From the NCBI GenBank assembly GCA_016930595.1, contig JAFGGJ010000001.1, positions 1 through 51,068 on the forward strand: a stretch of 51,068 bases of DNA. The letters are read 5' to 3'. Shown here piece by piece: positions 31,642 through 39,761 of this stretch. A program made the translations under genes and the position numbers. This DNA is from Planctomycetota bacterium. Lineage in GTDB: Bacteria; Planctomycetota; SZUA-567; JAFGGJ01. Position 1 is the first letter of the stretch. Every line of letters starts with the position of its first letter. The notes below the pieces were generated by a model, which was not told the origin of the DNA, made no database searches, and saw nothing but the letters and a program-made list of their open reading frames with translations.

Positions 31642-32418
31642 TCAGAAGCGAAGAATGTCTTTCTGCGACTGGACGACTTTCCTGACGTGCCTTGGGCCGA
31701 CGCGCTCGACACCGTCGTGGACGGCGAGGTTGTCGGCGAGGTCGCTGCGGCAGGTGAGGAGTTCGACGGTAACGGGGGGAGGGATTTTCCAGGGCTTGAG
31801 CTTCGCGACGGAGGCAAGGGATTCGGCGGCACCGGCCCTGATGAGAGCGGCGGCTTTTTTCGGATGCATGCATCGGGCGCGGTTGCGCGTAACGGTCCAT
31901 TTGACGGTGACGGTACGCACGCCGGGGAACTGTCTTTCGGCTTCGGCACAGCCGAAGTCGTCACCGGAAAGGAACACGAGGGGCACGTCGTAGTAGCCGG
32001 CAATGGCGGCGGCCTGACCGGTTTCGCCATAGGGGACGCCGTTGATGCGGTATTCGTACCAGGTTTCGGGGCACTGGGTGTGGTCGAGGAAACCGCCGGA
32101 GCCCGCCATGGCGTGCTGGCCGACGATGAAGAGAGCGTCGAAGGAATCGTCGAGGCCGGGGAAGAGGTTGCCCGGGGCGGAGTAGCAGAAATCGGCCCGC
32201 TCATCGACGAGGAGGTGTTGCAGGTTGGGGCCGCTGCCGTGGGTATCGGAGACGAGAACGTAGTCGGCGCCGCCATCGAACGCGCCCGTGATGGCGGCGT
32301 TTACGTCGTTGAGCTGAAGCTGGCGGGCTTCGGCGTAGAGCCTGTGGCCGAAGTCGGCGTATTCGCCCCTGTTGACGCCGGAAATACCTTCCATATCGGT
32401 GCTCATGTAGACCCGCAT
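31642..32418 (-). CDS. M55-family D-aminopeptidase (DppA-like)
   Basis: A 258-residue metallopeptidase. Residues match the DppA metal site closely: D8 and E10 (STDMEGISG), H60 (SDTHGSGPN), H102 (GQHAMAGS) and E132 (NGVPYGETG). H113 (DHTQ) corresponds to the catalytic histidine region. Family members cleave D-amino-acid dipeptides such as D-Ala-D-Ala, so a role in peptidoglycan dipeptide recycling fits the dcw genes nearby, though it is transcribed separately. ATG at 32418 has GGGAGG upstream. An in-frame upstream extension shows no family similarity and runs into the divergent gene. Confidence 0.9.
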   Translation of the reverse strand: MRVYMSTDMEGISGVNRGEYADFGHRLYAEARQLQLNDVNAAITGAFDGGADYVLVSDTHGSGPNLQHLLVDERADFCYSAPGNLFPGLDDSFDALFIVGQHAMAGSGGFLDHTQCPETWYEYRINGVPYGETGQAAAIAGYYDVPLVFLSGDDFGCAEAERQFPGVRTVTVKWTVTRNRARCMHPKKAAALIRAGAAESLASVAKLKPWKIPPPVTVELLTCRSDLADNLAVHDGVERVGPRHVRKVVQSQKDILRF

Positions 32419-32592
32419 GGCAATCCTCCCTGTAAGAAAGCCCGAGGGGTCCAGAGTAATACGGCAACGGCGGACGTCAAGAGACGGGGGCGAAACGGGC
32501 CGGAGGAGCTGTGGGCCGGAAGCCCTTGACTCAATACACCCGCTGGATGTTGAAACAGGTAAGGGTCCCAAACAGGAAAACAGGAGGCAACG

Positions 32593-33942
32593 ATGCGCGA
32601 ACTCGTCTGGGGAGCGGTCCTGGCGGCGCTGGCGGCGTCGGGGACTGCGGCGGAAGGTAAAGGCGAAGAGGAGTTCACCGAGATGAAGGTGGCGGTAATG
32701 CCGCAGGCAGCGTCGGTATTCTACAAGATGCAGCTCATTGGGCCCATCGACCACGAAGTGGGCAAGACCATAGAGCTGCCCGGGACATCAATACCCACGA
32801 TGGTAGACGACAAGGGGCGGCTGGAGATACAGATCGGGAAAAGCAAGCAGAAACTGAGCGGGCCAAGGTCGGTGCACGTCAAGCTGCCGAAGGAGACCGG
32901 GAAGCGGCAATTCACGGTGATACTGCTGTTCCGGCTGACCGAGGAAAGAAAATGGATATACCGGAACGTGACGGACCTGAAAATAATGGCGGGCAAGGAG
33001 AAACTGGTAATAGTGGACGTGAACTGCAACGGCGTATACAACGAGGCGGGTACGGACGGGATGGCGTGGGACAGGCAGGAATTCCTGTTTCCCCTGCCGG
33101 CGGCGGAAGAGAGGTGGTGCACGCGCGAGCTTGAGCTGAAGGGCCTGCGGTTCGGGCCGCAGGGGGACGACATGACGGTGGAGGCCCGGCCGCTCACAAC
33201 AACGGAAGCGGGAGCCCTGGGCATACTCAAGGGAGTAAACGAAGAACGCGTGCTGCTGGGAGTGACGCCGCGGCCGGAGAACGTCCGCCTGAGCGAAGAG
33301 CTGCAGAAGCACTGCCATTACATGAAGCTGAACGATACTCTGGGACATTCGGAGGATCCGACGAAGGCCGGCTACACGCCGGAGGGTCTCGCTGCAGGGC
33401 AGAGGAGCATACTGTCGATGGGCAGGGCACCTGCCGGAATAGCCATGATGATGGTGAACACTCTGTTCCACCGGTACGACGTGATCCGGCACAACACGAC
33501 GGCGTTCGGCGTGGGGTACGAGGGGAGGTACGGCGGGATAGACGGGCGGACGGACAAGTTCGAGGCGCCTGCGGCATGGTGGCCGCTGCGATGCCCGGCG
33601 CCGGGGCAGCAGAACGTGAGACACAGGTTCGAGCAGGAAAGCCCGCAGCCCATCCAGCAATCGACGGCGGGGTTCCCGATAACGATGTACTTCAACACGA
33701 AGAACTTGAAGCTGAAGGCGCATTCGCTGAAGGAACTTGCGGGACAGCGGGCCGGGCAGGAGGTCGAATGCTACGCGTTCGACCCGGAAACGGGCGACAA
33801 CCACAGCCACATGGGATACCAGAGCGGGGTGGCACTGATACCGAAGGCGCCGCTGTCGGGGGGGATGGAATACGAAGTGAGCATGACGGTGGCGGTGGAC
33901 GGGAAGGAAAACGAGTACAGGTGGCGCTTCAGGACGCAGTAG
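32593..33942 (+). CDS. Secreted CAP (SCP-like) domain protein with N-terminal acidic-loop domain and C-terminal Ig-like domain
   Basis: A 449-residue exported protein (signal peptide 1-20, ending GTAAEG). The N-terminal part contains VDVNCNGVYNEAGTD (from Asp142), related to the acidic loop in the 12028-13422 protein. From about 237 it matches CAP/SCP proteins seen in large-genome environmental bacteria: CHYMKLNDTLGHSEDP, AGYTPEGLAAGQRSIL, a VNTLFHRYDVI helix and FGVGYEG. A short CPAPGQQNV linker leads to a C-terminal Ig-like beta domain (about 370-449) ending in YRWRFRT. Function at the surface is unknown. ACAGGAGG precedes ATG; a TTGACT at 32526 could be part of a weak promoter. Its end overlaps the convergent membrane-protein gene by 14 bases. 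Confidence 0.8.
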   Translation: MRELVWGAVLAALAASGTAAEGKGEEEFTEMKVAVMPQAASVFYKMQLIGPIDHEVGKTIELPGTSIPTMVDDKGRLEIQIGKSKQKLSGPRSVHVKLPKETGKRQFTVILLFRLTEERKWIYRNVTDLKIMAGKEKLVIVDVNCNGVYNEAGTDGMAWDRQEFLFPLPAAEERWCTRELELKGLRFGPQGDDMTVEARPLTTTEAGALGILKGVNEERVLLGVTPRPENVRLSEELQKHCHYMKLNDTLGHSEDPTKAGYTPEGLAAGQRSILSMGRAPAGIAMMMVNTLFHRYDVIRHNTTAFGVGYEGRYGGIDGRTDKFEAPAAWWPLRCPAPGQQNVRHRFEQESPQPIQQSTAGFPITMYFNTKNLKLKAHSLKELAGQRAGQEVECYAFDPETGDNHSHMGYQSGVALIPKAPLSGGMEYEVSMTVAVDGKENEYRWRFRTQ

Positions 33943-34540
33943 GGGCCGAGGAAGAGGCGGGGCGCGCCCGGAGGAGCTTTACGGCGACAAGAGAGGCGGC
34001 GAAGACCGCCCAGAGAGCGACGCCGAGGATTTCTCCTCCGACGGCCTGGATGACCGGAGCAAGCAGCACGGCGGGGATGCAGGCGATGCGCGCGGCGCGG
34101 GCGCCGTCAAGAACATCGACGGCGGCATAGGCGAAGGCGAAGGCGACAGCGTTCACGCCGAAAACGGCCGCGTAGGACCATCTTCTGCCGAGGGATTCGC
34201 CGGCCGTGATGCCCGAGGCGAAGAGGACGACGGAAGCGAGAATCCGGACAAGGGCGTCTGCGAGGGAGACGTCGCGGAGAGTGAACGAGATTACGAGCCA
34301 GGAGCCGGCCACGCCTGTAAGGGCCAGCAAAACACCGGAGAAAGCGGCGGTCCTGCGGAAAGTCCCGTGCCAGGCGATGCCGCTAAGAAGAGCCCAGGAA
34401 TAACAGAAGACGCCAGCTACGGAGGCAGGGCCGCCTTCAGCCAGACCTTTCGAACCCAGGAAGACGCCGGCAAGGGCAAGGCCCGTGAAAGCAGCCGCCC
34501 AGGCGCTCCAGGGGAAAAGCCTGTTTTCCCGGCCGGGCAT
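33929..34540 (-). CDS. Integral membrane protein at the end of the dcw cluster, unknown function
   Basis: A 203-residue protein made mostly of hydrophobic helices (about six, at 10-30, 38-56, 64-86, 94-112, 120-143 and 150-190), many small residues and a short charged C-terminus. I do not recognise a family. It starts ten bases after ftsQ, where ftsA and ftsZ usually lie, and so is probably cotranscribed with the division genes. The ribosome-binding site is weak. A role in division or envelope assembly is only inferred from position. Confidence 0.6.
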   Translation of the reverse strand: MPGRENRLFPWSAWAAAFTGLALAGVFLGSKGLAEGGPASVAGVFCYSWALLSGIAWHGTFRRTAAFSGVLLALTGVAGSWLVISFTLRDVSLADALVRILASVVLFASGITAGESLGRRWSYAAVFGVNAVAFAFAYAAVDVLDGARAARIACIPAVLLAPVIQAVGGEILGVALWAVFAASLVAVKLLRARPASSSAPTAS

Positions 34541-34550
34541 CAGGGGCGCC

Positions 34551-35447
34551 TCACTGCCTCAGCCTGTACACCGGCGGCAGGACGCTGACGTCGACCATTT
34601 CCAGCCTGTCTGCGCCGATGGAAGAGACGACGTCGCGGATGGCGGCCAGACGCTGGGGGACGGGCGGGATATTGAAAGGTTCACAGCCGGGACGATAGAC
34701 GGGCCCCCAGACGAGCGAAGTGCCCGGGGCCGTGTGGAGAGTGACGACGGCAACGCCGTTATCCGATGCGACTTCGGCGCCGAGCACGCTGAAGCCGTCG
34801 ACGCCGGTGAAAGCCGGGAGGTCGGAAGTCCTGGAGAGCACAAGGAGGGCGGCGACAAGAGCCGGATCCTGCCAGGAACCGCCGGGACCGGGGGGAAAAC
34901 TCCTGACCCCCACGAGAATCGGGAGGCGGCCGTCGGCGGAATCGAGCGGAGGAAGCGGCAGGCGGACACCGGACCTGTCCACGATGAAGAACCTGCGGCC
35001 GGCTTCAACGGCGGCGAAGGGGCGGCGGACGAGGATTTCGCAGTCGAGGGAGGCGGGATAGCGGCGGCGAACATAACTGACGGAAGCCACCCACGGGTCG
35101 CCTTTGAGCGCGGAGGCGAGGTCGGCAGCGACGGAAGGGGAGTAGAGCGGCCTGCCGCGGATGCCGGCCACTCTCGCTTCGATGCCGGCAATGTCTTCAC
35201 CCGAGAACCAGGAAGGCTTGAGCATGCCGTCAACGACGGGAGCCCTGACGGCGATGGCGGGAGAATCGACGGCGGCATGGAAGAAGAGGTATCCGGCAAG
35301 GGAGAAAAAGACCGCCGGCGTAAGCCACGCGACGGCAGCAAGGGCGTCGCCGGCAACACGCAGGAGGAAGAAGACGGGGCGAGCGAAGGAAGCAATGCCG
35401 GCCCAGAGACGGGTGCGGAGGAACACGGTTGTGCGACCCTGATCCAC
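34551..35447 (-). CDS. ftsQ: Cell division protein FtsQ
   Basis: A 298-residue bitopic membrane protein of the divisome. A single transmembrane helix at about 37-58 follows a short cytoplasmic N-terminus. A POTRA domain follows (about 70-140), with the conserved DPWVASVSYVRRRYPASLDCEILVRRPFA segment (about 114-140). The remaining beta domain to the C-terminus reads like FtsQ/DivIB. The start is GTG at 35447 with AAAGGA upstream. It lies directly after ddl, the usual order. Confidence 0.85.
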   Translation of the reverse strand: MDQGRTTVFLRTRLWAGIASFARPVFFLLRVAGDALAAVAWLTPAVFFSLAGYLFFHAAVDSPAIAVRAPVVDGMLKPSWFSGEDIAGIEARVAGIRGRPLYSPSVAADLASALKGDPWVASVSYVRRRYPASLDCEILVRRPFAAVEAGRRFFIVDRSGVRLPLPPLDSADGRLPILVGVRSFPPGPGGSWQDPALVAALLVLSRTSDLPAFTGVDGFSVLGAEVASDNGVAVVTLHTAPGTSLVWGPVYRPGCEPFNIPPVPQRLAAIRDVVSSIGADRLEMVDVSVLPPVYRLRQ

Positions 35448-35451
35448 CGTA

Positions 35452-36444
35452 CTATCCTTTCCCGGCCTGAGCCAGAATAAGCAGGGCGAGGGCCGTGAGG
35501 TCCAGGCCGGCCGCCCTGGCAGCCATGGGAAGCAGGCTGTGCGAAGTGAAGCCTGGAATCGAGTTCACTTCAAGCACAACCGGCCCCTTATCATCCAGCA
35601 TAACGTCCACCCTGCCGAAGCCTGCGCAGCCGAGAGCCTTGAAGGCCCTGAGGGCGCAATCGGCAACGGCAGCGGCTATATCCGGCGGGAGATCGGCAGG
35701 ACAACGGTATTGCGTCGCCGGATCGGTGTACTTGGCTTCGTAATCGTAGAACTCCCTGGCGGGAAGAAGCTCTACGACGGGAAGCGGCAAACCGGCAAGC
35801 ACTCCGACGGTAAGCTCCCGTCCTTCTATGTAACGTTCCAGCAGCAAGCCTCGTTCAGTAACATCTGCGGCGGCGGCGAAGGCGCGTTCGAGGGCTTCGC
35901 CGCGCCCGCGCACGATGGTAACGCCGACGGAGCTGCCCGAATCACAGGGCTTGACGACCAGCGGCAGGCCGATGGCGCCCGAAGCCTGGAGGAAGAGATC
36001 CCTGCGAACAGGGACACAGCGTCCTTCGGCCACGGGCACTCCGGTGGCAAGAAAAGCCGCGCGGGAAACATCCTTGAAAAAGGAATCTTCCGCCGCCTTG
36101 CTGCCACTGCCGGTGTAAGGCACGCCAAGTTGGTCAAGGAATCCCTGGATGGTGCCGTCTTCGCCGTAAGTGCCGTGCAGCGCTATAAATACGGTATCGA
36201 CACGATCAAGGAGAATCTTGAGTTCAGACGGGCCTGGGTCGGCGACATCGAGAAGCAGGAGGTCGTCGAGTTCGAGGCGGAGTGCGTCGAAGACGGCTTT
36301 GCCGGACATCAGGCTGACATCACGTTCGGGACCCACGCCGCCCATGAGGACAGCGACTCGCCTGGCGGAGAGAGCTTCCACGCCCGGAAGGAGGGTCTTC
36401 CAGAAGGAATCAGCAATAGCCTCTGTCCGCGATGAATTCTTCAA
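35452..36444 (-). CDS. ddl: D-alanine-D-alanine ligase
   Basis: A 330-residue ATP-grasp enzyme that makes the D-Ala-D-Ala dipeptide of peptidoglycan precursors. Motifs: VLMGGVGPERDVSLMSG (N-terminal loop), FIALHGTYGEDGTIQGFLDQLGVPYTGSG, LVVKPCDSGSSVGV, and the C-terminal VDVMLDDKGPVVLEVNSIPGFTSHSLLP that provides metal ligands. TTG at 36444 (GGGGAG upstream) gives a 35-base overlap with murB. A GTG 21 codons later has no ribosome-binding site, and a longer extension lies in murB and is unlikely. The exact start is uncertain. Confidence 0.92.
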   Translation of the reverse strand: MKNSSRTEAIADSFWKTLLPGVEALSARRVAVLMGGVGPERDVSLMSGKAVFDALRLELDDLLLLDVADPGPSELKILLDRVDTVFIALHGTYGEDGTIQGFLDQLGVPYTGSGSKAAEDSFFKDVSRAAFLATGVPVAEGRCVPVRRDLFLQASGAIGLPLVVKPCDSGSSVGVTIVRGRGEALERAFAAAADVTERGLLLERYIEGRELTVGVLAGLPLPVVELLPAREFYDYEAKYTDPATQYRCPADLPPDIAAAVADCALRAFKALGCAGFGRVDVMLDDKGPVVLEVNSIPGFTSHSLLPMAARAAGLDLTALALLILAQAGKG

Positions 36445-37339
36445 GACTTTCTCCCCAAATATCCACGCCAAGGGCGAGGCGGACGCCGAAGGAATCATGA
36501 ACGGCGTCGATAATGTCGAATGCGAGAGCGACGACGTCCAGAGCGGTAGCGCCGCCGGCGTTGACGATGTAATTGGCATGGACGTCGCTGACACGCGCTC
36601 CGCCGCGCGCCCTGCCCTTGAAGCCGGCCCTGTCTATCAATTCCCCTGCGGAAGGGCCTTGAGGAGGATTACGGAAGATGCAGCCGGCGGAAAGGACGCC
36701 GGCGGGCTGTGTCCTGCGCCTGTAATCCAGTATTTCATCCATGCGGCCTAAGACGGCATCGGGAGTCGAGTCATGGACGCGCAGGACGGCATCCAGAACA
36801 ATGAAATCATCGGCGTCACGCGGCCTGTCGAGCCAATAAGAGCCGGTTTCTTTTTCCGCCGGTGCAAAGGGGAACCCGCTGAAGCCGACAAGAATCTCGG
36901 AAATGCTGCCGAAACGGCCGCCGGCGCCGGTGGCAACGGCGCCTCCCACGCTGCCAGGGATTCCCGCCAGGAATTCGAGGCCGGAGCAGGCGTTTTCGGC
37001 GGCGAAGCGGAGGAGCGAAGCGGTGGGTACGGCGGGCCCCGCGACGATGGTCCGGTCGCCGCTTTCGCTGGAAAGTTCAAGCCGGCCGAAAGGGCCGCCG
37101 GACACGAACCTGACGACGAGGGCATTGATGCCTTCGTCAGCGACGACAAGATTGCTGCCGCCGCCGAGCACGAAGACGGGAACGGTCCTGCTGCGGGCCC
37201 AGTCGAAAAGCGCAGGCAGGAGTCCGGGATCGGGGATATCGGTGAAAAAGGCGGCCGGGCCGCCGAGGCCGATGGCAGTCATTGGCGCGAGGGACACGCC
37301 GGACCTGACGAGACTATCGAAGTCTGTCGGCAAGGGCAT
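36410..37339 (-). CDS. murB: UDP-N-acetylenolpyruvoylglucosamine reductase
   Basis: A 309-residue FAD enzyme that reduces UDP-GlcNAc-enolpyruvate to UDP-MurNAc. FAD-binding motifs FVLGGGSNLVVADEGINALVVRF and AGIPGSVGGAVATGAGG are visible, as is YRRRTQP. The general-acid motif is SAGCIFRNP, in which Cys replaces the Ser of the E. coli-type enzyme; this is a known type II variation. A GVDIWGE C-terminus follows. ATG at 37339 overlaps the murC 3' end by 26 bases. A long in-frame extension upstream overlaps murC and lacks similarity. Confidence 0.94.
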   Translation of the reverse strand: MPLPTDFDSLVRSGVSLAPMTAIGLGGPAAFFTDIPDPGLLPALFDWARSRTVPVFVLGGGSNLVVADEGINALVVRFVSGGPFGRLELSSESGDRTIVAGPAVPTASLLRFAAENACSGLEFLAGIPGSVGGAVATGAGGRFGSISEILVGFSGFPFAPAEKETGSYWLDRPRDADDFIVLDAVLRVHDSTPDAVLGRMDEILDYRRRTQPAGVLSAGCIFRNPPQGPSAGELIDRAGFKGRARGGARVSDVHANYIVNAGGATALDVVALAFDIIDAVHDSFGVRLALGVDIWGESLEEFIADRGYC

Positions 37340-38675
37340 AGGCAATCTCCGAAACGTCGCCGGCACCGAGGGTGATGACGGTGTCGCCGGGTTCAAGCAC
37401 GCTGAGGAGGTGTTCGACGACAAGCTGCGGCCTTGAAACGTATTGCAGAGCCAGGCCCCTGTCGAGGGCGCGGCGTGCAAGGTCGGCCGAAGAAACCCCC
37501 TCGATGGGAGGCTCGGAAGCCGGATAAATATCCATGAGAATAATGTAGTCGAAGCCGGCAAGGGCGTCGATAAAGCGGTCCGCGAGGGCGCGCGTCCGCG
37601 TGTAGCGGTGCGGCTGGAAAACGGCGACGAAGCGGCCGTCGACTGTTGAACGCAGGGCGTCGAAGGTGGCGGTAATTTCGGTGGGATGGTGGGCGTAGTC
37701 GTCAAGGACGCGGATGCCGCCGAGTTCGGCGATGAGTTCCTGGCGGCGGTGAACCGGAGGAGCGTCGGAGAGCGCGGACGCCACGGCGGCCGGGGACGCA
37801 CCGAGCCTCAGGGCCGTGACGGCGGCGAGAGCGGCGTTATGAAGATTGTGGTCGCCGGGGAGGCGCAGTTCAAAATCCACCCGGGGCAGATCCATCCCGC
37901 AAATACCGGCGCCGGAAGAAGTTTTCGAGACAACGACGTCTGCGGCCCTGGAAAAGCCGACAAGGATGACCTCCACGTCGGGCCTGTCGGAGCGGAGTTC
38001 GGCAGCCATGGAATCGAGAATCGGGTCATCCGCGGAAAGAACGACAAGACCATCACGCTTGACGCCCATGAGGAAGCGACGGACGGCGTCGGCCATTTCG
38101 TCCCTGCCGGAAAACCGGTCGAGGTGTTCATCATCGACGTTGGTGACAACGGCGGCAAACGGGTGAAAGTCGGCGACAATGCCGTTGGATTCATCGACTT
38201 CCGTAACGAAGATTTCGCCCTTGCCGCGCCGAAAATTGCCGTTTATTTCATCAATGATGCCGCCGACGAGGACTGTGGGGTCGAACCCGGCCGCGGCGAG
38301 GATACGGGCAAGAAGCCATGTGGTGGTGGTCTTGCCGTGAGCGCCGGTGACGCCTACGCCGCGACGTTCCCGCATGACCATGCTCAACATGTGTTCACGG
38401 CTGAGAAGCATGGCGCCTGATTCTTCAACGGCGGCCAGTTCCGGATGGCTGCGCGGAACGGCGCTTGAGAAAACTACAATGTCGGATTCCGCAACATGCG
38501 ACGGGGAATGGCCGATATCGACGGGTATGCCGTTGCGGCGGAGCAGCTGGACGCCCTTGCCGTCAACAAGGTCGCAGCCGGAGACTTCGGCACCGCTTTC
38601 GCTGACCAGGAGTGCGAGAGCGCTCATGCCGATGCCGCCTGCGCCCACGAAGTGTATCCTGCGGCCGGACAGCAT
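37314..38675 (-). CDS. murC: UDP-N-acetylmuramate--L-alanine ligase
   Basis: A 453-residue Mur ligase adding L-Ala to UDP-MurNAc. The N-terminal nucleotide-binding loop is HFVGAGGIGMSALA (8-21), the ATP loop is GVTGAHGKTTTTWLLA (about 107-122), and FVTEVDESNG plus NVDDEHLDRF are characteristic. It starts two bases after the murG stop. Length matches the family and there is no Ddl fusion. Confidence 0.96.
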   Translation of the reverse strand: MLSGRRIHFVGAGGIGMSALALLVSESGAEVSGCDLVDGKGVQLLRRNGIPVDIGHSPSHVAESDIVVFSSAVPRSHPELAAVEESGAMLLSREHMLSMVMRERRGVGVTGAHGKTTTTWLLARILAAAGFDPTVLVGGIIDEINGNFRRGKGEIFVTEVDESNGIVADFHPFAAVVTNVDDEHLDRFSGRDEMADAVRRFLMGVKRDGLVVLSADDPILDSMAAELRSDRPDVEVILVGFSRAADVVVSKTSSGAGICGMDLPRVDFELRLPGDHNLHNAALAAVTALRLGASPAAVASALSDAPPVHRRQELIAELGGIRVLDDYAHHPTEITATFDALRSTVDGRFVAVFQPHRYTRTRALADRFIDALAGFDYIILMDIYPASEPPIEGVSSADLARRALDRGLALQYVSRPQLVVEHLLSVLEPGDTVITLGAGDVSEIAYALADRLR

Positions 38676-38677
38676 GG

Positions 38678-39760
38678 TCAGCGCCCTCCCGTGGAAAGGG
38701 CCGAGAGCACGGCATGAACCATGGGAACGCCGTCGGCGCCCACGGATTCGGAAGCGAGGCGGCGCGTAACGGCCTCAAAAACGGGACGGGCAAGCAGGTT
38801 GATGACGCCGCCCCAGAGGCGTTCCCTGAAGCAGGCGCCTTCGGTAACCATGATGGCGGCTCCGTTCCTGGCGTAGTGAGCGGCATTGGCCTGCTGGTGG
38901 TTGGCGGCGGCGTGAGGATAAGGAACGAAAACAGTGGGGATACCGAAGAGGGCGAGTTCGGCGGATGCCATGGCGCCCGCCCTGCTGACGGCAGCGGATG
39001 CGAGGGCATAAAGGTTTTCGATATCGTTCCTGAAGGTGAAGACGCCGGCCGGGGGCGAAGGCTCGCCCCAGATGGAGCGGTAGGCATTGAGGGCTTCGTC
39101 ATACAGGTCCGGCCCGGTAACGTGCATGATTCCCCAGTGCGGGAACCTTTCCCCGATAAGCGGGTAGAGGCGCATGAAGGCGCGGTCGAGGCTCCTTGCG
39201 CCCTGGGATCCTCCAACAACGAGCATCAGGGGGGGACGGCGGCGGAAAGCGGAGTCTCCGGCCGCAAGTAGGAGGCGTTCCCTGACGGGATGGCCGACAA
39301 CGACCTGGCGGGAGGAAAGGCGTTCCGCCGGGATGTTGACAAGGATGCGGCGCGCGAAGTGCGACAGGGCCCTGTTGGCCCGGCCGGCCACGCCGTTCTG
39401 TTCGTAGACGATGACGGGGATACGATCGAGAAGAGCGGCGATCCCGGGGCCGACAACGGCGTAGGAGCCGACTACGACGAGGGCATCCGGTGGACGTTCG
39501 GCAAAGAGTTCCCTGGTGCCTTTCACCTGGTTGAAAAAAGATACGGCCGAATTGCGCAGACCGGAACGCACGATGGGAGGAAGGACGCCGAGCACGAACC
39601 TCGCATGAGCGTTTTCCTCGCCGAGGAACCTTTCAGAACGGTCGCCGGAAGGATAGATGATGTAGACATCGTGGCCGAAGCGGCAGAAGGCTTCTGCAAC
39701 GGCCACGGCGGCATAGACGTGGCCCCCCGTGCCACCGGTAGCGACCGCAATGAGCGCCAT
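38678..39760 (-). CDS. murG: UDP-GlcNAc:lipid I N-acetylglucosaminyltransferase
   Basis: A 360-residue GT-B glycosyltransferase that converts lipid I to lipid II at the inner membrane face. Motifs: N-terminal ATGGTGGHVYAAVAV (7-21), YEQNGVAGRANR, LVVGGSQGARSLD, and the donor-binding SRAGAMASAELALFGIPTVFVPYP (about 268-291) with NHQQANA. It starts one base after ftsW. Confidence 0.95.
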   Translation of the reverse strand: MALIAVATGGTGGHVYAAVAVAEAFCRFGHDVYIIYPSGDRSERFLGEENAHARFVLGVLPPIVRSGLRNSAVSFFNQVKGTRELFAERPPDALVVVGSYAVVGPGIAALLDRIPVIVYEQNGVAGRANRALSHFARRILVNIPAERLSSRQVVVGHPVRERLLLAAGDSAFRRRPPLMLVVGGSQGARSLDRAFMRLYPLIGERFPHWGIMHVTGPDLYDEALNAYRSIWGEPSPPAGVFTFRNDIENLYALASAAVSRAGAMASAELALFGIPTVFVPYPHAAANHQQANAAHYARNGAAIMVTEGACFRERLWGGVINLLARPVFEAVTRRLASESVGADGVPMVHAVLSALSTGGR

Positions 39761-39761
39761 C

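Noticed and set aside
32419..32754. N-terminal extension of the M55 peptidase gene through the divergent spacer
   Set aside because: The family begins at ATG 32418 (MRVYMSTDMEG) with its own ribosome-binding site. The extension is low in complexity and overlaps the CAP gene.
37340..37801. N-terminal extension of murB into murC
   Set aside because: It has serine/proline-rich shadow composition and overlaps murC. MurB similarity starts at ATG 37339.
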